DNA from: JAICSD01 sp035637115
Lineage (GTDB): Bacteria; Acidobacteriota; Vicinamibacteria; Vicinamibacterales; 2-12-FULL-66-21
NCBI GenBank assembly: GCA_035637115.1
Contig: DASPXV010000091.1
Location: 1-64,000 of the forward strand
Direction of reading: 5' to 3'
DNA: 64,000 nt
Shown here: positions 8,856 through 15,802 of the stretch, piece by piece
How the letters are laid out: every line of letters begins with the position of its first letter
How positions within the stretch are numbered: the stretch's first letter is position 1
Notes under the pieces: model-generated
Databases searched by the model: none
What the model was told of the DNA's origin: nothing
What the model saw: only the letters and a program-made list of their open reading frames with translations
Translations under genes and position numbers: made by a program

Positions 8856-9792
8856 GATTGCGCAGCATCAACTCGCGCGGGTGCGGCTCCAGGTAGGTCT
8901 GGCCGGCGAGGTACTCGATGCCGTGCGCGCGGACGTGATGCCGCAGCAATGTCAGCGGCACGACGAGCGGCACGAGCTCGCGCCGGTATTCATCGATGCA
9001 GTCGAGGAGCTCGCGCTTCGACGCATCGTCCAATTGTGACTTGAGGTGACCTGCCATGTGCATGAGCACATTGATGTGACGGCGGGTCGTCGCGGGTTTC
9101 GCAAGCGCCCGCATGAAACATTCTTCGTATTGTCGCTGCAGCTCGCCACGCGGGGTGATCGTGCCAGCGGCGACGAGACGCCCGAGTTCCTGGTACGCTG
9201 TCGTGGAATGCGCGAGCAGCGCCATCTTGTGCGCCGTGTGAAACGCGATGAGCGACTTCTGCGTCCATCGGCCGTCGAACAGCTCGCGCAGACGATCGTA
9301 GGCAAACACGCGCTCGATGAAGTTCTCGCGTAGTATGGGATCGTTCAGCCTGCCCTCTTCCTCGATCGGCAGATATGGAAAGCGCGCCTTGAGGACCTCG
9401 GCGTAGGTGCCGACACCCGAACGAGCGCCGCCGCCTTCGCCATACACCTTCACTCGGTCCAGCCCGCAGCTGGGTGAGTCCTTCTTCAACACGTAGCCTC
9501 GCAGGTCCATCGAGGCGAGCGCCCTCGTTCGGCGGACGGCGTACGCACGCATGCTGTCGGTATGATCGATCCCGGTGCGCGTGGTGATCATGCGCGTGTC
9601 GCCGTTGATGCGTACCAGGCGAAGCGTTTCACGCGGAACGCCCATGCCGACTTCCACCTCGGGACAGACGCGGATCCACTCGACATACGGCGCGAGCACC
9701 TGGGTCAGGAAGTGGTCGCGCTTGTGGCCGCCGTCGAACCGTACCGCGTCGCCCAGCAGGCACGACGAGATGCCGATCCGGAGACGTTTCAT
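8848..9792 (-). CDS. DUF523 and DUF1722 domain protein (YbgA-like fusion)
   Basis: The N-terminal half (ISSCLLGDAVRFDGGHKRD, then ICPEVEVGMGVPRE-like VCPEVEVGMGVPRE and KKDSPSCGLDRVKVY) is the DUF523 domain with its conserved cysteines. The C-terminal half (from about residue 170, with HTAHKMALLAHS) is DUF1722, as in E. coli YbgA. The biochemical role of both domains is not established. I chose the ATG at 9792 rather than a longer upstream frame because MKRLRIGISSCLLG is the usual N-terminus, and this ATG overlaps the stop of the RidA-fusion gene by 4 bp (ATGA). The product is 314 aa. Confidence 0.9.
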   Translation of the reverse strand: MKRLRIGISSCLLGDAVRFDGGHKRDHFLTQVLAPYVEWIRVCPEVEVGMGVPRETLRLVRINGDTRMITTRTGIDHTDSMRAYAVRRTRALASMDLRGYVLKKDSPSCGLDRVKVYGEGGGARSGVGTYAEVLKARFPYLPIEEEGRLNDPILRENFIERVFAYDRLRELFDGRWTQKSLIAFHTAHKMALLAHSTTAYQELGRLVAAGTITPRGELQRQYEECFMRALAKPATTRRHINVLMHMAGHLKSQLDDASKRELLDCIDEYRRELVPLVVPLTLLRHHVRAHGIEYLAGQTYLEPHPRELMLRNHV

Positions 9793-10826
9793 CCCCGCTC
9801 CGCGTACGACATGATCTCGACCCGCGCGCCCGCCGCCGCGAGGCGAACCAGGACCGGTGAGATGGCGACTCGCGCCGTGAACGCTTCGCGGCACGCGGAT
9901 CCGGCGGCCCGCCCGGCCTCATCATCGGTCACATAGACCAGCAGGTCGCGCACGTCATCCTTCCCAAAACCGGCTTTCTGGAGAACGTCAGACAGCTTGC
10001 GCAGAATGTCGCGTGACTGCGCAGCCGGATCCCCCTTGAGGACATCCGCTTCCGCGAGCAAACCGGAGACGAACAGAGAATTGCCGGCCCTGACGCCGGC
10101 GCTCAGGTTGGGATTCGGCTGCGCGGCGGTTTCGATCGACTGCCGCGGCGCGGCGGACGCGATAAAGGTGACTTCAACTTTGTACGCGGGACTCGTCAGG
10201 TTCGCGCCGACGGTCGCACGCGCGGGGCGATCCGCGCCCACGTATTCGCGATACACGCGATTGAACTCCGCGAAGTCGTTCAGGTCAGGCAGGAACGCGC
10301 GCGTACTGACCACGTGTGAGAAACTGAGTCCCGCGGCTTCGAGCAACTCTCGCGCGTTCTCCATGACCGCGCGGGTCTGCACGGCGACATCGCCCAACAC
10401 GACGCTGTTGTCCTTGCCGTTCCTCGCGATCAGGCCGGACAGAAACAGCGTATCGCCGGCGCGAATGCCGTACGAATACGGATTGGGCGATGCCATCCAC
10501 GACGCGGGATGAACCACACGCCGATCCGCGCCTAACGGGATCGCGATGGCCGAAATCTCGACCTGCGCGCCAGGCGTGAGCAGTTCCGTCACGACCGTCG
10601 TCCGCGTGGGCGCCGCGGCCGTCCACGCCTGCCGATACGCGTCGTTCATCGCCGGGAAGTCGGAGCCCTTGCGCAAATAGACGGTGACGACGACCGCGTC
10701 CGCGAGCGAGGAGCGTTCCGCCCGGAGCCGTTCGTCGACGCGCGCCAGCGCGAGCGTCGTCTGTCTGGCGAGATCGGCGCCGGTGTCAGCAGCGCCGACA
10801 GCCGGGACGAAGATGAGATGGGACAT
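9789..10826 (-). CDS. triple RidA-domain fusion protein
   Basis: A 345-aa protein made of three consecutive RidA/YjgF-like units: about residues 1-97, 105-225 and 235-343. RidA proteins hydrolyse reactive enamine/imine intermediates from PLP enzymes. The catalytic Arg (E. coli RidA Arg105), which lies 13 residues before the V-E-I/V strand, is present in unit 1 (Arg75, RTTV) and unit 2 (Arg203, RATV). In unit 3 the equivalent position is Ile322. Unit 1 is shortened at its N-terminus. No signal peptide is seen. The start follows the haem-binding gene after 3 bp. I infer two potentially active units and one structural unit; trimeric RidA folding could then occur within one chain. Confidence 0.85.
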   Translation of the reverse strand: MSHLIFVPAVGAADTGADLARQTTLALARVDERLRAERSSLADAVVVTVYLRKGSDFPAMNDAYRQAWTAAAPTRTTVVTELLTPGAQVEISAIAIPLGADRRVVHPASWMASPNPYSYGIRAGDTLFLSGLIARNGKDNSVVLGDVAVQTRAVMENARELLEAAGLSFSHVVSTRAFLPDLNDFAEFNRVYREYVGADRPARATVGANLTSPAYKVEVTFIASAAPRQSIETAAQPNPNLSAGVRAGNSLFVSGLLAEADVLKGDPAAQSRDILRKLSDVLQKAGFGKDDVRDLLVYVTDDEAGRAAGSACREAFTARVAISPVLVRLAAAGARVEIMSYAERG

Positions 10827-10829
10827 GGC

Positions 10830-11291
10830 TCATTGAAGCATATCCCGCATCTTCTCGGACCACGCGCAGAGCACCGTCACGTCCGCCTCGGAGAGCTTTG
10901 CCTCGCGGTGGATCAGCAGGTACGACGGCAACGGCATCCGGCGGCGCTTCGTGAGGGTACAGATGCCGCCGAGAAACTTGTCCTGATCGTCCTCAGCGTA
11001 CGAAGACCACTTCGAGTAGTTCATGTGATCGCGCCCATCGTGGACGTGGTTCGCGATGAGCCAGTTCGTCGGCGTCACGTTCGTGTACCACGGCCAGCGC
11101 GTCTCGTTGGAATGGCAATCGCGGCACGCCCGATCGATGATCGCGGCGACCTGCGGCGTCGCCTTGGTGATCAGCGAGACGCCCGATCGCGTCGGCGGGT
11201 TCGTGCGATCGGGACGCAGGAACTGCGCGCCGATGAAGACGACAAGAAACAGCAGCGGGACCCGGCGGGTCCAGCGGACGATTCTCACCAT
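10830..11291 (-). CDS. haem-binding domain protein (monohaem, membrane-anchored)
   Basis: A 153-aa protein with one N-terminal hydrophobic segment (PLLFLVVFIGAQFL) and a single CxxCH haem site, CRDCH, followed by SNETRWPWYTNVTP and W-rich stretches typical of the small haem-binding domain family (PF14376). It should be anchored with its haem domain in the periplasm. The start overlaps the end of the FecR-like gene by 7 bp, and the next gene begins 3 bp after the stop, so it belongs to the sigma/anti-sigma operon. Confidence 0.88.
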   Translation of the reverse strand: MVRIVRWTRRVPLLFLVVFIGAQFLRPDRTNPPTRSGVSLITKATPQVAAIIDRACRDCHSNETRWPWYTNVTPTNWLIANHVHDGRDHMNYSKWSSYAEDDQDKFLGGICTLTKRRRMPLPSYLLIHREAKLSEADVTVLCAWSEKMRDMLQ

Positions 11292-12337
11292 TTACGCTTC
11301 CAGATGCGCCACCACGAGGCGCTGTCGAGTCCCAGGGCATTCCACCACGCGTCGCGCGCGCGGCGGTCCCCGGACAGGATGCCTTCGCGCGTGACTTCCC
11401 TGGGCGGAGGCACGAGCGATGCCAATCGGTCGTAGACCTTTGCGCGTTCGTCCCGCGTTCCACGCGACAGCAGATGCCAGAGCGTGAACGCATCTTTCGT
11501 TCGCGCGTGCGAGAGCACGAGCTCCAGCGCCTGGGCGCGGCTTACGTCCTGCGTCGGCGAGAAATCGAGAATCGTAAGCGCCTCTTCGAAACCTTCGGGG
11601 GCATCGTTGTAGAAGGGCGTCCCGGGACCGGCGCCCGGCCGCGTCGCGCAGACGGCATTCTGCGGGATGAACGATTCCCGCCGATTGTGCTCGAACGCGA
11701 CCCACCCGCTCTCTACCAGGATCTTCCCCCACCCGCGGTCATCGACATGCAGCGTGTAGGCACACCCGAGATCGATTGCCGTGGAAGATGGTGTGTTCAC
11801 GAAGAACAGGCGAGGCGGAGCCCAGATGCGCGCGCGGATCTCGCCGCGATCGAGTGCCATGCGGTGCTCGCCCGCCCGAGACGCGATGAGACGGATGCGG
11901 CTGTTCGGTTCGACATCCACGAAGCCGATCGTGGACACGTCGATGCGCGCTCTGGACTGCGCATCGGTCGTCACAACTTCTCCGATCGGAAGCCGCGACG
12001 GCACGTTGATGCGAACACCCGCGACCGATGGCGAGCCGGCAAGCGACTGGACGGTCCAACCCGATTCACGCGCCGCGAACGCGAACCATCCGGCCGCGGC
12101 GACCAGCACCAGTGATGCTGCAGCGACCGCAAACTGCATCGCCGCATGAAGGGCAAGACGCCGCGACCCGATCGTGCGCGCCGGCAGTGGCGGGAGCGCC
12201 GGCTGGTGGCGATAGCGCACGAGCAGTGTCTCGAGACGCACTATCTCTTCGTCGGGCGTGCCGCTGCCGTCCCACAAGTAATCGGATCCCGTGATCTGGG
12301 GATCCTGCGGCCGATCGTTAGTCGTGTCGTCGTTCAT
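11285..12337 (-). CDS. FecR-domain anti-sigma factor
   Basis: A 350-aa membrane protein with a cytoplasmic N-terminus, one transmembrane helix (about residues 66-89) and a periplasmic FecR domain (LPIGEVVTTDAQSRARI, then SGWVAFEH). The C-terminal region (DAFTLWHLLSRG) resembles the end of FecR-like regulators in acidobacteria. It overlaps the ECF sigma gene by 4 bp, the usual sigma/anti-sigma arrangement, so it probably holds that sigma factor inactive until an envelope signal arrives. No carboxypeptidase-like or TonB receptor gene follows, unlike classical fec systems. Confidence 0.87.
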   Translation of the reverse strand: MNDDTTNDRPQDPQITGSDYLWDGSGTPDEEIVRLETLLVRYRHQPALPPLPARTIGSRRLALHAAMQFAVAAASLVLVAAAGWFAFAARESGWTVQSLAGSPSVAGVRINVPSRLPIGEVVTTDAQSRARIDVSTIGFVDVEPNSRIRLIASRAGEHRMALDRGEIRARIWAPPRLFFVNTPSSTAIDLGCAYTLHVDDRGWGKILVESGWVAFEHNRRESFIPQNAVCATRPGAGPGTPFYNDAPEGFEEALTILDFSPTQDVSRAQALELVLSHARTKDAFTLWHLLSRGTRDERAKVYDRLASLVPPPREVTREGILSGDRRARDAWWNALGLDSASWWRIWKRKW

Positions 12338-12915
12338 CGATCCAGCTTCTCTCGCAGCAGCTTCATGCCGCGATGCAGGTTCACGCGCACGGACGCCGGC
12401 GTCAGTCCTGTCCGCTCGGCAATCTCCGGACCAGTCATCCCTTCGACGAGCCGCAGCACCAGCGTCTCGCGATAGGCGTCGGGAAGGGAGCGGATCGCCG
12501 CGAGCGCGGCGTGCGCTTCGGCCTCGTCAGACGCCCCCCCGGCACCGGCGAGGTCGGCGGGGAGCTCGACGAACTCGGGAGAGCGCCGGTGGGCGTCGGT
12601 GGCGCGGTTACGCGCGATCATGGAAATCCATCCGCCAAATGCGGCAGGATCGCGCAGGTCGTCGAGCCGTCGCCACGCCGTCAGGAAGACGTCCTGAACG
12701 AGGTCCTCGACCTCGTCGCGGCTCACCCGCGCGAGCAGCAGCGCGTGGACGATGCGGCCGTAACGATCGTACAGGCGTGCGAAGGCGGACTCGTCGCCCG
12801 CTCGTGCGGAGCGGACAAGCCTGCCATCCTCCGCCGCCTGGCCTGCCGGAAACCGCGTCGCCGCGGCCCTCTCCGCGATCACAGGAATGTCAGCCGGTGG
12901 GAAGACGCGAGGCAT
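12334..12915 (-). CDS. ECF RNA polymerase sigma factor
   Basis: A 193-aa sigma factor with region 2 (FARLYDRYGRIVHALLL, then DLVQDVFLTAWRRL) and region 4 (LPDAYRETLVLRLVEGMTG, helix-turn-helix GLTPASVRVNLHRG). It heads the six-gene minus-strand run and overlaps the FecR gene by 4 bp. About 70 bp separate it from the divergent exported-protein gene, which must contain its promoter. A family-specific target site cannot be named from the sequence. Confidence 0.93.
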   Translation of the reverse strand: MPRVFPPADIPVIAERAAATRFPAGQAAEDGRLVRSARAGDESAFARLYDRYGRIVHALLLARVSRDEVEDLVQDVFLTAWRRLDDLRDPAAFGGWISMIARNRATDAHRRSPEFVELPADLAGAGGASDEAEAHAALAAIRSLPDAYRETLVLRLVEGMTGPEIAERTGLTPASVRVNLHRGMKLLREKLDR

Positions 12916-12985
12916 CCTGTGGTGTTAACAGGATGTGTACAATGACCGCCTGGCGAGATCAAATCGCGTACTCTGGAGGCCTTAC

Positions 12986-13975
12986 ATGAAACGTCTGGTC
13001 AGGATCGCGGTCGTCGCATGCGCGCTGGGTGCGGTTGCGGCGCCGGCATTTGCCGAGGTGAAGACGCGCGACAAGTCGCAGGTGAAGTTCGAGGGCATGC
13101 TCGGGCGCATGTTCAGTCTTCTCGGCGGCAAGAGCGCCAAGGAGGGGATAGAAAGTCGTACGGCCGTCAAGGGGAACCGCAAGGCGACCCTGAACGACAA
13201 CGGCGGGCAGATCGTCGACCTGTCCGAGGAGAAGATCTACGACCTCGACGTGAAAAAGAAGCAGTACACCGTCACGACCTTCGAGGAAGTCCGCCGCCGC
13301 ATGCGCGAGGCGGAGGAAAAAGCGAAGAAAGAGGCCGAGAAGCAAGAGCCGGGACAAAAGGCTGAAGCGCAGAAGCCAACGAAGGAATATGAGGTCGACT
13401 TCGACGTCAAGGACACGGGCCAGAAGAAACAGATCGCCGGCTACGATGCGAAGAACACGGTCGTGACGATCACCGTGCGCGAGAAGGGCAAGACGCTCGA
13501 AGAGGCTGGCGGCATGGTCATGGCGAATGACATGTGGCTCGGACCGAAGATCCCGCAGATGAAGGAGTTCGTGGACTTCGACGTCCGCTACTGGAAACAG
13601 TTGCAGGGACCCCAGATGGGCGCCATGTCGGCCGAACAGATGGCTACGGTTCTCGCGATGTTCCCGCTCGTCAGCAAGGCGATGGAGCGCATGCAGAAGG
13701 ACGCCGACAAGCTGTCGGGCACCGCCCTCGAGACGACCACGACGTTCGAAGCCGTGAAGAGCAAGGATCAGCTGACGCAGGCGCAGGCGCAGCAACAGCA
13801 GAGCGGCGGAAGCGGCGGCGGCATCGGCGGCCTGCTCGCGAAGAAGATCATCAAGAAGGAAGAGCCGAAGGAGCGCGCGACGATCTTCACGACGCACCAC
13901 GAGATCCTCGAAGTGGCGACCAGCGTTGCGCCCACCGACCTCGCGATCCCGGCGGACTTCAAGGAGAAGAAGTAG
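12986..13975 (+). CDS. exported protein of unknown function, DUF4412-like
   Basis: A 329-aa protein with a clear signal peptide (MKRLVRIAVVACALGAVAAP, cleavage after AFA). The ATG at 12986 is preferred over an upstream frame because GGAGG lies 6 bp before it. The mature part begins with a beta-rich region ending DLDVKKKQYTVTTFEEV, then a charged helix rich in Lys and Glu (about residues 105-130), then a second conserved region. This layout resembles DUF4412-type proteins that record a threaded reductive or metal phenotype, but I have no function to offer. It is divergent from the sigma operon and might be one of its targets. Confidence 0.75.
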   Translation: MKRLVRIAVVACALGAVAAPAFAEVKTRDKSQVKFEGMLGRMFSLLGGKSAKEGIESRTAVKGNRKATLNDNGGQIVDLSEEKIYDLDVKKKQYTVTTFEEVRRRMREAEEKAKKEAEKQEPGQKAEAQKPTKEYEVDFDVKDTGQKKQIAGYDAKNTVVTITVREKGKTLEEAGGMVMANDMWLGPKIPQMKEFVDFDVRYWKQLQGPQMGAMSAEQMATVLAMFPLVSKAMERMQKDADKLSGTALETTTTFEAVKSKDQLTQAQAQQQQSGGSGGGIGGLLAKKIIKKEEPKERATIFTTHHEILEVATSVAPTDLAIPADFKEKK

Positions 13976-13998
13976 GCCGGACGTCAGGTCCTGCACCT

Positions 13999-15111
13999 TC
14001 AATCCATCCGCGGTAGATACACCCTGAACGAGGCGCCAAGTCCGGGCGCTTCGTCCAGGTAAATCCATCCCCCGCTCTGCTTCACGATCCCGTAGACCGT
14101 CGCCAGTCCGAGTCCTGTCCCTTTCCCCTGCTCTTTCGTCGTGAAGAACGGCTCGAAAATGTGCGAGCGCACGTGTTCGGGAATGCCGTGGCCGGTATCG
14201 GACACAGCGAGCGTGACGAACTTGCCCGCCTCAATCCCGACGAGCGCGGTCGCGTCGTCGGCCTGCAGATCCGCGTTCGACGTGGCGATCGTCAGGCGTC
14301 CCCCTTCGGGCATCGCGTCCCGCGCGTTCGCGGCGAGATTCATGAGGACCTGCTCGATCTGTCCCGGATCCGCGCGGACATCGCCGAGGGACGCGTCGGC
14401 ATCGACCAGCAGCTCGATCTCGTCTCCCACGAGCTTCGCGAGCAGGGTCTGGATGTTGCGGATGATTTCATTGAGGTTCACGCGGCGCGGCTGCATCACC
14501 TGCTTGCGGCTGAAGGCGAGCAACTGTCGCGTCAGCGCCGCGGCGCGGTTCGCCGCGCGCTTGATCTCTTCCACGTCGGCGCGCCGGTTGTCGTCAGGCG
14601 GAAACCCGTCGAGCAGGAGATCCGCGTATCCGAAGATCGCGGTGAGCACGTTGTTGAAGTCGTGCGCGACGCCGCCGGCGAGTCGTCCCACCGCTTCCAT
14701 TTTCTGCGCCTGCCGCAGCTGTATCTCGCTGAGTCTCAGCGCTTCCTCCGCGGCGCGCCGCTCGGTGAGGTCGCGGATCCACGCGGTGAACAGCACGCCC
14801 GCGGGCGTCTCGATGCGCGAGACCGACAGTTCGATGGGAAAGCGTTCGCCGCTCTGGCGAAGGCCGTGCATTTCGAGGCGCTGGCCGGTGACGCCGGAGG
14901 GGAGAGGCGCGTTCGGCGCCGCGCGGATCGCCTCGAGCGCGCCGCGGAATTCGGAGGGGATGATCAATCCCGCGAGCTCGCGTCCGATCGCCTCCTCGCG
15001 CGCGTGCCCGAACATCCGCTCCGCCGCGGCATTCATGTCCACGATGGTGCCGACAATGTCCATCGTGACGATGGCGTCGAATGCGCCATCAAGTACAGAA
15101 TCCCGCTCCAC
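13999..15111 (-). CDS. PAS-domain sensor histidine kinase
   Basis: A soluble 370-aa kinase: one PAS domain (about residues 5-120, IVTMDIVGTIVDMNAAAERMFG), then a HisKA domain with the phosphorylated His in GGVAHDFNNVLTAI, and HATPase_c with N box NLAANARDAM, G1 DTGHGIPE and G2 GTGLGLATV. It has no transmembrane helix and no receiver domain, and no response regulator lies beside it, so it is an orphan hybrid-type (NtrB-like subgroup) kinase. The start is GTG at 15111. It is convergent with the exported-protein gene, 23 bp apart. Confidence 0.92.
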   Translation of the reverse strand: MERDSVLDGAFDAIVTMDIVGTIVDMNAAAERMFGHAREEAIGRELAGLIIPSEFRGALEAIRAAPNAPLPSGVTGQRLEMHGLRQSGERFPIELSVSRIETPAGVLFTAWIRDLTERRAAEEALRLSEIQLRQAQKMEAVGRLAGGVAHDFNNVLTAIFGYADLLLDGFPPDDNRRADVEEIKRAANRAAALTRQLLAFSRKQVMQPRRVNLNEIIRNIQTLLAKLVGDEIELLVDADASLGDVRADPGQIEQVLMNLAANARDAMPEGGRLTIATSNADLQADDATALVGIEAGKFVTLAVSDTGHGIPEHVRSHIFEPFFTTKEQGKGTGLGLATVYGIVKQSGGWIYLDEAPGLGASFRVYLPRMD

Positions 15112-15128
15112 TCACGGATTGTACTTGC

Positions 15129-15213
15129 AAGAAAGAAGACGGAATAAAGAAGAAAGAAGAAAGAAGGAAGAAGGAAGAAGGAAGAAGGAAGAAGGAAGAA
15201 AGAAGAAAGAAAG
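15129..15213 (+). repeat. polypurine microsatellite (GAAGAAAG / GGAAGAA)
   Basis: About 85 bp of almost pure A/G sequence built from GAAGAA, AGAAAG and GGAAGAA units, with only two pyrimidines. It touches the stop codon of the four-helix-bundle gene. Its complement appears on the other side of that gene. Confidence 0.85.
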
Positions 15214-15624
15214 CTACATGCGACGTGGCGCAGCGGCCTTTTTTTCGGCCTGAAGTTTCTTGTTTCGCGCCTGGCGTTCTATTGCCGTCGTTCGTGATGC
15301 GACGAGGATGCTGACCAACTCGTTCGCTTCGGCACGGAGCTCTCGCGCAGAATCTTCGGAGCAGATCTCGGCTCCGATGAGAACGTCGAACCAGTACAAC
15401 GATTCGTCGCCTTCCTCTATTCCGCCGCTTATCTTGTTGATGTAGTCCTTGTCGGACTTATTGCGCTTCGCTGCAGCCAGATGTGCGCCAATACTGCTAC
15501 TCGATCGTCGCAGCTGGCTGGCAATTTCTGCGGACTCCGCATCGTGAGGCAAGGTCCGGACAAACTGGATCACGTTGACTGAAAACAAGATAGTACGCTC
15601 GCGCAGATCCCAAGGCTTATTCAT
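15214..15624 (-). CDS. four-helix-bundle protein (23S rRNA intervening-sequence type)
   Basis: A 136-aa protein of the four-helix-bundle family (TIGR02436), first known from ORFs in 23S rRNA intervening sequences. It begins MNKPWDLRERTILFSVNVI, and RRSSSSIGAHLAAAKR and the DYINKISGGIEEGDESLYW stretch match the family; the tail is Lys/Arg rich. The ATG at 15624 is taken as the start; one six codons earlier (15642) is possible. The function of free-standing members is unknown (structural relatives act in retroelement complexes). The gene is enclosed by a polypurine tract downstream and by 15-bp tandem repeats plus a polypyrimidine tract upstream. Confidence 0.88.
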   Translation of the reverse strand: MNKPWDLRERTILFSVNVIQFVRTLPHDAESAEIASQLRRSSSSIGAHLAAAKRNKSDKDYINKISGGIEEGDESLYWFDVLIGAEICSEDSARELRAEANELVSILVASRTTAIERQARNKKLQAEKKAAAPRRM

Positions 15625-15654
15625 GCCCTCGCGTCGAGGCATGAATTGTTCCAG

Positions 15655-15714
15655 TTTCGGTCCGCCTCCTTTCGGTCCGCCTCCTTTCGGTCCGCCTCCT
15701 TTCGGTCCGCCTCC
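15655..15714 (+). repeat. 15-bp tandem repeat, four copies
   Basis: Four exact copies of TTTCGGTCCGCCTCC at 15655-15669, 15670-15684, 15685-15699 and 15700-15714, followed by a degenerating copy. They lie in the 5' region of the four-helix-bundle gene. There are no spacers, so this is not a CRISPR array. Confidence 0.95.
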
Positions 15715-15723
15715 TTTCGTCCG

Positions 15724-15802
15724 CCTTCTTTCGTCTTTCTTCTTTCTTCTTTCTTCTTGCTTCTTGCTTCTTGCTTCTTTCTTCTTGCTTCTTACTTTCT
15801 TC
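15724..15802 (+). repeat. polypyrimidine microsatellite, complementary to 15129-15213
   Basis: A run built from CTTTCTT and CTTCTTG units. It is the reverse complement in character of the polypurine tract on the far side of the four-helix-bundle gene, so the two form long imperfect inverted flanks. Its end encodes the last residues of the M56 peptidase gene. Confidence 0.85.

Noticed and set aside
9793..9894. Longer start for the DUF523/DUF1722 gene
   Set aside because: The extra residues are inside the RidA-fusion gene in another frame and do not resemble the family; the ATG at 9792 fits the overlap and the domain start.
12959..14068. A 369-codon minus-strand open frame opposite the exported-protein gene
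   Set aside because: Leu/Arg/Asp-rich low-information translation antisense to a gene with a signal peptide and a good ribosome binding site; typical GC-rich shadow.
14141..15253. A 370-codon plus-strand open frame across the histidine kinase
   Set aside because: Ser/Arg-rich antisense of a clear kinase; no domain signature, runs into the polypurine tract.
15655..15714. Possible CRISPR array
   Set aside because: The 15-bp units are directly adjacent with no spacers, and no cas genes are present.
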